Positions 45,985-57,533 are shown, numbered from the stretch's first letter. The stretch: 64,000 bases of DNA from Leptobrachium leishanense (GCA_009667805.1 CM019064.1:382058549-382122548), one strand, 5' to 3'. Translations and numbers: made by a program. Notes: generated by a model not told the origin, from the letters alone.

Positions 45985-46025
<41 letters not shown>
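45985..46025. repeat. (TA)n microsatellite
   Basis: Alternating TA run of about 35 bp. Confidence 0.92.
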
Positions 46026-46081
46026 TTTCCACAGGTTCCTGCACTCAGAATTTGATCCTTGGCTCGCTGCAGCACCTAGCC

Positions 46082-46144
46082 TATATAATAATCCTTGTAC
46101 AAACTTGTGCCGCCAGTACAAGTTTGTACAAGGATTATTATATA
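46082..46144. repeat. Perfect 27-bp inverted repeat with 9-base loop
   Basis: The left arm (46082-46108, ending 'ccttgtacaaacttgt') and right arm (46118-46144, starting 'acaagtttgtacaagg') are exact reverse complements; the loop is GCCGCCAGT. The sequence just upstream ('cacaggttcctgcactcaga', 'ggctcgctgcagcacc') looks like part of a dispersed repeat. Confidence 0.95.
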
Positions 46145-47512
46145 TAAAGAGTTGGGCATGTGTATATATTCCTTGGCGCATAGAGGTATTAAATTGCTTA
46201 CTGATTTTTTATTGCAATACAATGAAAAATAAATATTAGCATATAAATTACACCTTTGAATACCCCAGAGAGAAAGAAATTCTCAGTGCGACCTCATTCC
46301 TTTCACCCTGTATTACTGTAAAAAAATGAGCAGCCCCCAATATCACAGTAACAAACCTTAACAGATTTTACTGCTGCATTACAGCAGCCAGGGTAAGGGC
46401 AGAATACATGGAAAGCTCTGGGGTCACTTTCTACTGTCCAAGGAAACAATTTAGGAGGTAATAATTGCTGAAATTCCCTGTACGGTACAGATGAGTGTAA
46501 TTTCCATATACAGGCATTATGCCACATACAGATCTATTTATATTATGTTGGTTCTTTTTGGAAACTGCATTGATAATAATCTTAGAAAAAAGAATGGATA
46601 AAAGGCTCAAGAAAATGTATCGATGTGATGAAGAACCATAAAGGCACGATCGCCTAAACACCCAAATGTGTCATCCCTAAATGACATCTAGAACTAGAAC
46701 AAAGAGTAAAAAAGGGTGTGGCTCTTCCCAGTGCAGATATTTAAAGGATAGTTGATAAATCGATATTCAACTTTCAGTAGATGGTATAGTTCATTGGAGA
46801 GTAATACCTTGATTAAAACTGAAACAATAAAAACATAGTGTGACACTATTTACATAATATAAAGTGATATGTAGATGGACAATCACTCACACTTTTAAGA
46901 GCCTTGCCTGGCTCTAGTGATATTCGCCTATGGGTGGAATTCATGTAGGCCCCCCCACTGGCCGTATTCAAAGGTTTTAACTTCCAAGTGTCCTCAAAAG
47001 ATAAAAGAAAAGAGGGACATCATAGTGTAGATAGGCAATGAACTTCAGTATAAATACAAAAACTTAGCCAACTCACGTGTTTCAGAGCCAATAAGGCTCT
47101 TTTGTTCCAGCCTGGGGGTTGTTTTGAATAGGCACAACTCCTGAAAAGGCCCTGATGGTTCCTCGTAGAAAATAGGACCAAATTATAAAGGACCAAAATG
47201 TAAAATAAAACAAATGGTTTATTTCAACCAAACAATAAAATCAACAATAAAACATAAACCGAACGCGTTTCGCCCGGGTGTGTTTACCCCACGGCTTCCT
47301 CAGTGGCAATGATTCCACAGACTCTTTGGCTATGCTAAGAATACAGATTTCACTTGGAATTCTGTAAGGTAATGGACACCATCTGGAGTTTAGAACCTTT
47401 CATCCCAGCAATATTCCTCCTCTAAAGTATAAACAATCACGTAAAAAATTCAAAATGTGTTAACCATGCATCCCATGTTTCAAATAAATGTTATAATAAT
47501 ATTGTTTATATA
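46145..47512. other. No gene recognised; Penelope-like terminal motif at 47.26-47.31 kb
   Basis: 'gaacgcgtttcgcccgggtg' followed by 'ccacggcttcctcagtggca' is the sort of segment found at the ends of Penelope-like elements (inference from general familiarity). 'cacgtgtttcagagccaata' at 47075 is similar in type. No RT or GIY-YIG frame is present. Confidence 0.4.
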
Positions 47513-47640
47513 CAGGACCTTCGTTTCCTCCTGTATTGGTTTGTCAAAATGTTGTTTAATGTATTGTAACCCTGTCTATATTGTGCCCATTGTACAGCGC
47601 TGCGGAATATACTGGCGCTAAAGAATAATAATAATAATTG
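47513..47640 (+). mobile_element. L2-type LINE 3' tail
   Basis: 'gtattgtaaccctgtctata' and 'tgtacagcgctgcggaatat', followed by 'ggcgctaaagaataataata', match the 3' UTR of the 19.45-kb L2. Heavily truncated. Confidence 0.9.
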
Positions 47641-49734
47641 TTTCAACTAAAAGCAGTTGGTAGTGAATGTGTTTAATCCTTTCCACTTGCACGTTGACTT
47701 GAAAATATTCTTCTAACGTACTAAAGGTTAGTTGATTATTGGGTGGGCTATTGTTGGTGTTACAGATCACCATGTACAGTGTTGTATTGTATGTATGCTG
47801 TTTGTCTTGTAAAAAGTATTAGAGAAAAAATAATGTTTATCAATTGAGTTACCTTAGAAAAAGTCTAGCTATTTCGCAGACCAACATTTCGTAAACTAGA
47901 GGGCGATTCAAACAACGGAATCTATTGTATAATGTAAAACAAAGTGTTTCAATCTGAAAAACACTTCAACTATTATTTCCAATTTAAAGACAAATGAGTT
48001 TAGACAAATATGATAGGCTTTTAATTAAAGTAATTCAAGAAGATAATTTTGAAAGAGTACTACTTTCTCACGGTTTCTTTTTGGGTCAATAAACATGGGT
48101 ACTTTTATTATGTTCAGGTGCGGACAATTGGATACACTAAAACATGTTGCTGTCCTCGTGTGTGATATTTACTCTCCCTGTGTCATTTTGACTCGGTCGG
48201 ATTTCTACGTTATATGGAAAAACAGTCCAATACCCTCAAAGCTCTGCAATGGGTGTAATACAATTACTTTAGCATATCTCTGATATTTCTGAAAAACAAA
48301 ATCTATCCAATTAAGAGCTCTATTTAATTCAGCCCGATGATCGAAATAGGGACCCTTTTCCAATAATTTTCGTCCATTTATCAGTTCGAGAGATTCAATT
48401 GCGGGTTTATTAGCATTTGCATTCATAATAAAGACTCGAATTGAATATTGGCTCTCGTGGCCATATTTTTACAATGGAAATATCGCCTGTATGGATTCAA
48501 ATAGAATTTATCGGTATGCCGATTTCCGAAAATAATTCAGATTTCTAAAAGGTGTTGATAAATAGCTTTTAAGAAAGGGAAATAAAGGGAATCAGACTGA
48601 AATCTTTTTTAACATTGGATATTTTTAATAGTTATGCTTAAAGGCACAAATCTTTATGATGCCGGGCAAAAATAAGCTTTTTTATCAATTGTACCGGCCA
48701 GCTTTCTTTTTTTTAGACCAGCAGTATTTTTCGGATATAGAGCTCCAGTAGAATTTTTTCAAATTTCCAAATAAATATCTTCCACAAAGAGCTGATACAT
48801 TTAAAAAAAAATGACCTATACAATTAAATCGAGCCCTAAATGTTAAAGATAAAGGAAAATACATTTATGAAATAAAATATTAAAAACGTAAAACAAATTC
48901 TAAAGGTTTATTTAGAATTTTGAATATTGTCCTGATGAACGTTCCCAAGATGAACTGAAAAGTCGATTATAGTATAGATTAATAAATTAATGCAAAAAAA
49001 TCCTTGGAATGCTGGTATCTTCGCGGATATTTATATATATATATATATAGGATTAGATGAGACTTTCAAACAACCAGTGTGTTTAAATGAAAACATGTAA
49101 AATTAAACAGCCAGGAAGTTTATAGAAGTAGTTTATAGAATCTCGCCTCGTTTTTAAGCAATCTAAACTTTTTTACACTTTGGCAACAAAGACAGAAGAT
49201 AAATGGAGAGATTAACTCAAATTGAAAGAGCTGGTGCATCTATCGTAACGATAATATACAGCAATAAAAAAAGGCAAACGCAGACGAGAGATATATAACA
49301 GCCGATGCTTTGAAACATTTTATAAGTTGCCGTACATGTAGGAAGATAATGGGGGATGAGAATAGGAATAATAGCTCGACAGCTGTAAAAATACCACAAG
49401 TAGCCGCAAAGGACTTAGAAATATTAAATTCTCTGATAATATGATGAGATGATCTCCTTGCCACCCAGTCTATTGCAGAAGAGCCTTAGGCAGAACTCTA
49501 TGTTCTTCACTTGCAAATATTTAATTAGCAGCCAGCAGAAAGGAAACATCCTAGAATTGACAATTGTTTTCCATTTTCTATTCGTATACTATTGCAAAGA
49601 TTCTAGACTTCACTGCAATGCCACAGTGGTATGTAAGAAGGGGTATCTCCTTCTTTATCCTATATTGACCAATATATAAAGCTTAGGCTGCTCCGTTAGA
49701 CCTGTTGGTGTTCTAATCGCCCCTAAATGACATA
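47641..49734. other. No gene or repeat family recognised
   Basis: About 2.1 kb with no repeat similarity in the window, apart from a (TA)n run at 49032-49050. The part at 48300-48500 has balanced composition and words such as 'gcatttgcattcataataaa', which includes an octamer-like ATTTGCAT. It might be conserved non-coding sequence, but this is only a guess. Confidence 0.45.
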
Positions 49735-50446
49735 GGGCTCTATTAACACCTTCGCGCAAAAGTGCACGCGCAGCGGTAAACATTAAGGCGCGTAAATTAA
49801 CGCTGGTATTACAATCCGAGCGCATTTTTTCATCCGTCAAAAAATAACACACGTAAAAAAGACACGCAAAGACGCATGCACATTAACACTGCGCGCAGAA
49901 ATCGGTGGGCAGACTGTTTTTTCACGCGATTCAGCCAATCTGAATTAAGAACCACAATTGTCTCCAGTTCAGTTTTTGCGCCTGTCAAAATCAATCTGAT
50001 TATATACGCTGCAGCAATAAAAAAAACAACCTCTCTATTTTATTGTTTGGGTATGCGTAGAATGTGTAACTATACTTTGTTGTATTTTTTTTTCGGGCTG
50101 GTGCATTTGGGTTCCGCCAGGACGTTCAGATTTGCCGTTAACACCAGCTTTTAAAAGACGTTAAAATTATGCGCTCAAACATTGTCCATTAAAATTTGCA
50201 CATAGATTGTAATACCACCCAAGTACCAGCGCACAAACGCATTTGCGCTCACAATGTTAAGTATAGGACAAGCGCAATGTACATTATGCTCGCAAAGGGT
50301 TTGCGCAGGTTCACCAGCGGTAGACGTTAACGCGCATTTTTTGCGCAGACATTGCAATACGATGTTCTGCGTGAAGGGTTTTGCCCCTCGCATTAATGTG
50401 TTTTTGAGCACGCGCAAAATTGTGCGCGTAGAGTGTGATAGTGCCC
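49735..50446. mobile_element. GGGCCC-family MITE, copy 2 (712 bp)
   Basis: Left GGGCTCTATTAACACCTTCG and right 'gtagagtgtgatagtgccc', with interior 'gattcagccaatctgaatta', 'gtatgcgtagaatgtgtaac' and 'aatgttaagtataggac' as in the other copies. The flanks ATA and ACA agree at two of three positions. Confidence 0.85.
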
Positions 50447-50767
50447 ACAGTGTGACACAAAACATGACCATGTATAAATCTTGCTCTGACTTATTTATTC
50501 CATCAAGCCTGACCAAAAATCTGGCTATTAAAAACACAATAGCATGTGATGAGCTGATTATTTAGTGCAGCAGTGCTATGAATGAGAAATAGGTGGAATA
50601 GTCTGTGTTGGCACAGAGTTTATACAGACCAGATTAGAAGGATGTCATGGAATAAAATTGGGTTTTGTAGAGTTATTAAAGAGCACATAAACCCTTAGCT
50701 CTTTTTGTGAGTTCATTCCTGTGTCCAACACATCTGTAGACTTTTGCTTGATTCTGTTTAATACATG

Positions 50768-50949
50768 CAGGGTTATTCAGAGAAAGGTGAAACTCTGGAG
50801 AACCTTCGGAGAGGTGAAAATTCTAGGTCAAAATAGCCAAACCTGAATTTTTTTTCCGTTTATCTCACTTTCCAAATCGGCTATTTTGACCTCGAATTTT
50901 CACTTCTCCAAAAGTTCTCCGGAGTTTCACATTTCTCTGAATAACCCTG
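50768..50949. mobile_element. 182-bp foldback MITE, copy 6 (variant arms)
   Basis: CAGGGTTATTCAGAGAAAGG to CTCTGAATAACCCTG, again 182 bp. The arms differ from the other copies: 'gaaactctggagaaccttcg' pairs with 'aaagttctccggagtttca'. Both arms changed together, which preserves pairing. Confidence 0.9.
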
Positions 50950-51699
50950 AGAGTTTGTTGTGGAGTTTGTGTATTTTGAGAAGTGCTAGTCCTGGAAGAG
51001 AAAATGAATTGAATTACTGCACTTTGGCTTTTATTATTGATTCTTAGTATTTTATCATTTAGTAATTTGCAAACATAAAATATGAGCATAAAAAAAATGT
51101 AAACCCCCCCCCCATGGTAAACACAACAAGGAATGAAAATATTTACTGTTAGAATACATGCCTAACAATTAAAAAGAAAAGTACTATAACATTCTGTTTA
51201 TAAAATATTAATTAATATAATGACAAAGAATAAACCTGGAACTCCTGTTTATGGGGCTTCAGACAGTTGCAAATGTTGTACCCAGCCATATGTCGTACAC
51301 AGGTTCTTCTAAGCATCTTTCATGCCTGGTGGGCTATTAGGGCCCTGAGTAGACCAGTTGTAATTGCTTATTGATTTGGACTGCACATGTTCCATATCTA
51401 ATTAAACTGTATATGCACTATACAATATATGAAAAGGAAAGATTTTCATCCAATTTTGATTTGTCAGGAATGTCAAAATGTATTCATTAAATCAATTTTA
51501 AATTAAAATTCAGATCACGTAAAAGGAAAAATTAATTATAATAAGTATATATATTAAACTATATTTTTTTGAACATGACTATATTAACTTAATTTTTGTA
51601 GTTGTGAATTTACAAACCCTTGTCTAGTGAATAAAACCATTAACCCCTGAAAAGTAGAAACAAATTTAAACACACAAAGGGTCAGAAATCTCGCTTTAC

Positions 51700-51965
51700 T
51701 ACAGCAATACTAGCTCCCTATTGACATACCTCGATACAGAATGCACCTGTAAACATGTAACATAGTGAATATATTTATTTTCTGTTAATCTGTATATTTG
51801 TGCTGTTTTTTTATTATTTTTTATTTTTTTATATCTTGCATTTATTACTTTGTATTTCTGTAACAACTGTAACAATTCAATGTACTTGAACCCAGGACAT
51901 ACTTAAAAACGAGAGAAATCTCAATGTATCCTTTCTGCCTAAATCCTTTATAAATAAATAAATAA
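51700..51965 (+). mobile_element. LINE 3' end including the last codons
   Basis: Sense copy of the tail family. At 51718-51766 it still encodes LLTYLDTECTCKHVT and a stop, as in the 34.6-kb copy. The tail then runs to 'cctttataaataaataaata'. Confidence 0.88.
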
Positions 51966-52539
51966 GGAGGCATTTGCAAATTCAAGTTTTTTGATACTAT
52001 ACGACTTTACAATATTTCGATTTTTTTTGTTGAGTGACATTATTTAAGGGTGCATATAAGATTATCAATCAATATATTACTTAATGTGGATTAGAAAAAA
52101 CAAGACGTATATAAACTGTCCCATTGAATACAATTTATTGAAATCGAAATTGAAATTTCACAAGGAAACAAACCCTTTATGGTAGAATTACAGTGCGCTT
52201 CACTGAGGGTCATGGGGACTTTATGCTTTGTACCAGCCTCTATTTCTCAACTCTAACATGAGATATGTCTCTTGATTATCCCTCCTCCTGATCGCTTCCA
52301 TGTTTCCGATTTTTTGATTATTCTGAGTCTATTACTTCTGGTTTTCTTGATTTCATATATTGCGGACACCGACCCTGCCATCTGATTTCTGATATAGGTT
52401 TATGCACTATATTCTTTTTGTCTGTTGTTGCAAAATATTATGCATAAAGAATTGAAAAAAAGGTGATAACATTCTATATACTCAGAATTTTATGAATTTG
52501 AGATACTGTACCTAGAGTTAAAGCTTGCACTATACAGTT

Positions 52540-52627
52540 ACAAGTATATATAAAGCGCCAACAAGTTCCGTAGCGCTGTACAATGGGTGAGACAGAATAA
52601 CAACTATACATACGAGTTAAACACAAA
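52540..52627 (-). mobile_element. L2-related LINE tail, part 1 (interrupted)
   Basis: 'ataaagcgccaacaagttcc' and 'gtagcgctgtacaatgggtg' match the start of the L2-related fragment at 55722. It stops exactly where the GGGCTC MITE begins and resumes at 53363. Confidence 0.85.
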
Positions 52628-53362
52628 GGGCTCTATTACATTCTTTGCGCAAAAACGCTTGCGCAGCGCGTTGATTTGTGCGCGAAGCGTTAAACGTTAA
52701 CGCGTGTAAATTAAAGCTGGTATTACAATCCGAGTGCATTTTTTAATCCGTCAAAAAATAACGCGCGTAAAAAAGACGCGCAAAAACGCGTGCGCATTAA
52801 CGTTGCGCGCAGAAATCAGTGTGCAGACTGTTTTTTCACGCGATTCAGCCAATCAGAATTAAGAACCACAATTGTCTCCCGTTCAGTTTTTGCACCTGTC
52901 AAAATCAATATGTGTATATATGCTGCAGCAATAATAAAAACATGCACAACCTCTCAATTTTATTGTTTGGGTATGTGTAGAATGTGTAACTATACGTTGC
53001 TGTATTTTTTTTGGGCTGGTGTATTTGGTTTCGGCCAGAACGTTCAGATTTGCCGATACCACCAGCTTTTAAAAGAAGTGAAGATTAAGCGCGCAAACGC
53101 TGTGCGTTAAATTTTGCGCATAGATTGTAATACCATCCGCGTACCAGCGCACAAACGCATTTACGCTCACAATGTTAAGTATAGGATGCGCAAAGTACAT
53201 TATGCTCGCAAAGGGTTCACGCAGGTCCACCCGCGTTAGAAGTTAACGGGTATTTTTTGCGCGGACGTTGTAATACGACGTTCGGCGCAAAGGGTTTTGC
53301 CCCTCGCGTTAATGCATTTTTGCACACGCGTTAAAATTTGCGTTAAGAATTTAATAGAGCCC
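52628..53362. mobile_element. GGGCCC-family MITE, copy 3 (735 bp), nested in an L2 tail
   Basis: Termini GGGCTCTATTACATTCTTTG and 'gttaagaatttaatagagccc'. AAA lies directly outside both ends, a 3-bp target duplication. The host L2 tail continues on the other side, so the insertion site is fixed to the base. The interior contains the family words seen in the other copies. Non-coding. Confidence 0.92.
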
Positions 53363-53435
53363 AAAGACCAGTAGGAGAGAAGACCCTGCTTGAGAGGAAC
53401 GCGGTGACACACTAGGAGAGGGATAAGAATTGCAC
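53363..53435 (-). mobile_element. L2-related LINE tail, part 2
   Basis: 'agtaggagagaagaccctgc' and 'acactaggagagggataaga' continue the tail begun at 52540, by comparison with 55800-55880. Confidence 0.8.
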
Positions 53436-54400
53436 TTAAAACAGCTAAAGCATGTTCTAAATTTTAGATGTAATCAAGAATAAATCTATGAACATGTTTT
53501 TGTATTAATTTGGTCAATTGCTTTTTTGAATGAAACTGTGAAATGCGTGTCACATTTTCAAACGTGCGTTCTTCTTTAATATCGCTGCAATCCCTGTAGG
53601 ACAGAACATGTGTTTTCCGCAGGGGACATGGATGTGTCAAACAAAACCATTTCCCCCTTGCTATGCGAGGAATTTTTCCTTTTTTTTTTTGCGGAACCCA
53701 AGATCGGTCACTAAACAATTATATATGCAACTATTAACTCCACCGGTGTCTGACATGAGCTTCTTGTGCATGTAGCTAGAGCTCTACGGATATCTGTAGG
53801 AATGTTGCAGAAAAATACTTTGCTGCAAGTCTCTTTTTGCAGCGAAAAGGTTAATTCTAGAGGTGTGTGCGGCAATGAACCATCTTACTCTGATGCAATG
53901 ACTAACAGTTACTGAATGAAATGGCCCCCAGCACAACACAATGTGTAGTGACGGGAACATCATCGCCTCATCTGCTACTCATCAGGGTTTCAAGCCATAA
54001 ATTATACATCAGCTTTATGTGGCAGCGGATTCCACATACGTGATCCTATGTTCTTAGAATTTCTTTTTAATTTCAGGGTGTTTAGAAAACATGAGCACAA
54101 GCCAGTATTACTCAGACTTAATATATGTCCTTTGCAAATGGTACAATGTAACCTTCTTGGAAAATCATTATTTTTTTCTGGTTTTATGGTTGTGTTAAAA
54201 GAGACCTATATTTATGTCATTCGCAGTTGGAAATTGAAGGATTGTTTTGCATTTGGAACACTTGCAGTTACAATAGAAAACTATAAAATGTTTGAAAGAA
54301 CGATGGCAAGACTTGTGTATCTCTGTTGTATCCTGTGTCTAAGTCCTCGGTTTATAATACATTTCCTATATGTAGCCTAAGTAAGCACTTCACTGGCTAT
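53436..54400. other. No gene recognised
   Basis: An open frame of 110 codons at 54048-54380 shows no domain I recognise and has unusual composition for a coding exon. No other feature. Confidence 0.45.
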
Positions 54401-54401
54401 G

Positions 54402-55490
54402 GCTGCATTATTCACTGGCCACAATTTAAACCAGGATTGCATTTATTAACTGGTGGATGTATATGGCTGCATTATTCACCGCCCACAATAAGGACCAGGA
54501 TTGTATTTACTTACTGGTGGAAGTATTCATGTGTTGCCCATTTGTGCTTAGGAGTAATGACATATTTATATTGATTATGGCTTTGTCCACCAACCGGTGT
54601 TTTTTACTGTTCTTGGCCAGAATTCCATATGCCATAGTTATGCAATAAAGATCAAGGTATTCCCCCAAGTTTTCATATAGGGGTTGATACTACATTTTTT
54701 GATCTCATGTGTCTAAGCTGCATTAATCATTGAATCCTGGTAACACAATTACTGACCCCTTAGGCCGGGTCAGACGAGCGTCTTTGGAGAGCGGAACATC
54801 CATGATAGTGGACGTTCCTTCCACTCGATGCCCATGTGGCCACCTTGCTGAGCTCAGTTATTGAGCTCAGCACTGCAAGGCTCGATCCTCCTACGGAGGA
54901 TCGCGCTTTGCAACCCCGTCAACGCGCGTCTGGCATTTTGACAGGGAGGCTTTGTGCACGGCCGCTTATAGCGCGTGCATTTTGTGCGGGCTCTACAGCG
55001 CACCTAGTGGGCTCGTCTGACTCCGGCCTTAGGGAGGTGCAGGTTTCACGAGTGTTTTGTAGCTTCTTAGGTGTTTATATATAAGCTTTTCAGCTTCCTG
55101 TTCATGGTTCTATTATTGACTGGCCACAATAAGGGCCAGAATTGCATTTATTAACTGGTGGATGGATATATTTGTTGCCCAATTGTGTTTTGCAGGAATG
55201 TTCTATATATATATATATACTGACAAGGGCTTTGTTCATCTACCGTTTTTTTGTATTTGGCCAGTATTCTATTTGCCACATTTACCTAACATGACTTGGG
55301 TACCCCCCCCCCGGATCTCTACATAGGAGTTGATTATAAATTATTTTTTCTTTTATCCCATGTGCTTAAGTTGCACTAATGTTTGTATCTTGGTCTAATT
55401 ATTATCGATCTTTCAGGTAAGTGTAGGTTTTATGAACTTTTTGTAGCTTTTTAGATGTTTATGTGCACCTACTCTATTCTGGCCTCCACA
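54402..55490 (+). repeat. Diverged tandem duplication (about 370-390 bp unit)
   Basis: The words 'actggccacaat', 'ccaggattgcatttattaac' and 'tggtggatg' near 54410-54460 recur near 54475-54515 and again at 55115-55165. After the third occurrence the order continues in parallel with the first unit: 'ggctttgtccacc' with 'ggctttgttcatc'; 'ttggccagaattc' with 'ttggccagtattc'; 'gtttcacgagtgttttgtag' with 'gttttatgaactttttgtag'. So there are two long units plus an extra short first part, with substantial divergence. The first unit carries a MITE (54763-55028); the second does not. Confidence 0.8.
54763..55028. mobile_element. TAAGGC-type MITE, 266 bp
   Basis: GGCCGGGTCAGACGAGCGTC and the inverse 'gctcgtctgactccggcc' are the ends. 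TTA lies outside both (54760-54762 and 55029-55031). The interior includes a hairpin 'ctgagctcagttattgagctcag' at about 54848-54870. Non-coding. Confidence 0.9.
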
Positions 55491-55721
55491 TCCATTATTT
55501 TATGTGTACGTGTCTTTTTTAGCCATTTTTGTTTTGTCCTGGGACTTTATGACTGATTAGTTTTGTTCATTACTTTTACGACTGCTTTTGTGCTCATTAC
55601 AATAAAGTTTTTTAATTTTATTTTGATGCACTCTTACTAGTGGGTTCCCTGAGCCCTGGTGGTTTTAATTGACAACAATTTATATCTCCTGTGTTTTCTT
55701 TTCTATAGCCTCTCAGTTAGT

Positions 55722-56178
55722 TACAAGTTTTTATAAAGCACTAAGAAGTTCCGTAGCGCTGTACAGTGGGAGGCCGAACAACAAATAAACGTACAGGTTA
55801 AACACACAGTACAGTAGGTGAGAGGACCCTGCTCAAGAGCTTACAATCTAAGAGGATAGGGGGACACCCTAGGTGAGGGGTAATAGAGAATGTGCAGTAT
55901 TGGGGTGCATGTGGGCAGTGTGGGAAGATGGTGCAGAAAATGAACAGAGGGGGATTAGGGAGTGAGCTGATAGACTTCTCTAAAGTAATGAGTTTTCAGA
56001 GACTTCTTGAAGGACTGGAGAGATGGAGAGAGTCTGATGTTGCGGGGGAGGGAGTTCCATAAAAAAGCAACAGCTCGGGAGAAGTCCTGAAGGCGGGAGT
56101 TGGGGTTGCGGGTACGTGAAGCTGATAGCATCAGATCATTGGCAGAGCAAAGTGGTCGGGATGGGATGTACTGTACCT
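55722..56178 (-). mobile_element. L2-related LINE 3' end
   Basis: The minus strand holds a C-terminal segment (56120-55970: RDFSRAVAFLWNSLPRNIR-like residues by direct reading) and the 3' UTR 'ctcttagattgtaagctctt' with the terminal 'ttataaa'. It resembles the plus-strand fragment at 12535. The A-run at 56180-56196 marks its 5' side. Confidence 0.82.
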
Positions 56179-56316
56179 GTTAAAAAAAAAAAAAAAACAG
56201 GTTTGTGAACTATAGGTGTGCAAGTGCTGACTTGCTCAACACGACTGCTGATTAGTAGACCCCTGAGCAAGGGTAACTTGTCAGGGTTATCTCCCAATTT
56301 ATATTTTGTATTATAT

Positions 56317-56498
56317 CAGGGTTATTCAGAGAGAGGTGAAAAGCAGGAGAATGACAGGAGAATGAAAAAATCTAGGTCAAAATAGCCAAACCAGAAAAAT
56401 TCTCCCTTTCATCTCACTTTCCAAATTGGCTATTTTGACCTAGAATTTTTCATTCTCCAGTCATTCTCCTGCTTTTCACCGCTCTCTGAATAACCCTG
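56317..56498. mobile_element. 182-bp foldback MITE, copy 7
   Basis: CAGGGTTATTCAGAGAGAGG to CTCTGAATAACCCTG, 182 bp. The spacer has the orientation of the 7339 copy ('agccaaaccagaaaaattct'). The flanks are TAT and TGT. A stray 'cagggttat' at 56282 lies just upstream and is not part of a second copy. Confidence 0.92.
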
Positions 56499-56813
56499 TG
56501 TGTCTTTTGTGTGGGTTACCCCAGCTATTTAGTTTGTTGTGTGGTGATACTTTAGTATATATTTCTATATTTCTATTCTATTTTTTGTGTTCATTTTTGC
56601 TCACAAGGTCACCAAAAAAGTAGAAAATGAGCCCCTCAGTATATGACACAAATTGTAAACCTGTAGGCCTGGCATTGTGGTTGTGGTTTTTGCCACCTTT
56701 TGTTATCATGGGGATCATCAGCAATGACAAAGAATACGCATCCCATCCTCCCATCCCTATTTTCACAGCCTCCACACATTTGACTTCTCTAGTATGCCCA
56801 CTTTCTCCTTTAG

Positions 56814-57533
56814 GGGCCCTATTACATTCTTCACGCAAAAACGCACGAGCAACGCATGAATTTTTGCACGAAGCGTTAAACGTTAACGCGTGTAAATCAA
56901 CGCTGGAATTACAATCCTCACACATTTTTTCATCCGTCAAAAAATAACGCGTGTAAAACGCGCGCGCAGCAACGTTGCGTGCAGAAATCAGTGTGCGGAC
57001 TGTTTTTTTCACGCGATTCAGCCAATCAGGATTAAGAATCACAATTTTCTCACGTTAGATTTTTGCACCTGTCAAAGTCAATCTGCGCATATATGCTGCA
57101 TCAATAAAAAATGCACACACAACTTCTCCATTTTATTGGTTTGGTATGTGTAGAATGTGTAACTATACTTTGCTGCGTATTTTTTTTTGGGCTGGTGTAT
57201 TTGGTTTCGCCAGGTTGATAGAATTTGCCATTAACACCAGCTTTCAGGAGTTGCTAAAATTATGCGCAAAGGCTGTGAGTTACAAACTGCGCATAGATTG
57301 TAATACCATCCGCGTACCAGCGCACAAACGCATTTGCGCTCACAATGTTAAGTATAGGTCGTGCGATGTACAGTAAGCTCGCGCAGCGTTCACGCAGGGT
57401 TACCCGCAGTAGATGATTACGTGCGCTTGTTGTGCTGAGATTGTAAAACGACGTTCAGCGCAAAGGGTTTTGTCCCTCGCGTTAATGCGTTTTTGCACGC
57501 GCAAACGTTGGCGTGAAGATTGTAATAGGGCCC
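56814..57533. mobile_element. GGGCCC-family MITE, copy 4 (720 bp)
   Basis: Termini GGGCCCTATTACATTCTTCA and 'gtgaagattgtaatagggccc', with TAG directly outside both ends (56811-56813, 57534-57536). It has the same interior order as copies 1-3. An inverted copy begins 451 bp further on. Confidence 0.92.

Noticed and set aside
54048..54380. 110-codon open frame that could be an exon
   Set aside because: No domain recognised, no convincing splice sites, and AT-rich codon use like the surrounding non-coding DNA.
56281..56289. A second CAGGGTTAT terminus beside the 56.3-kb foldback element
   Set aside because: Only nine bases match and no arm follows.
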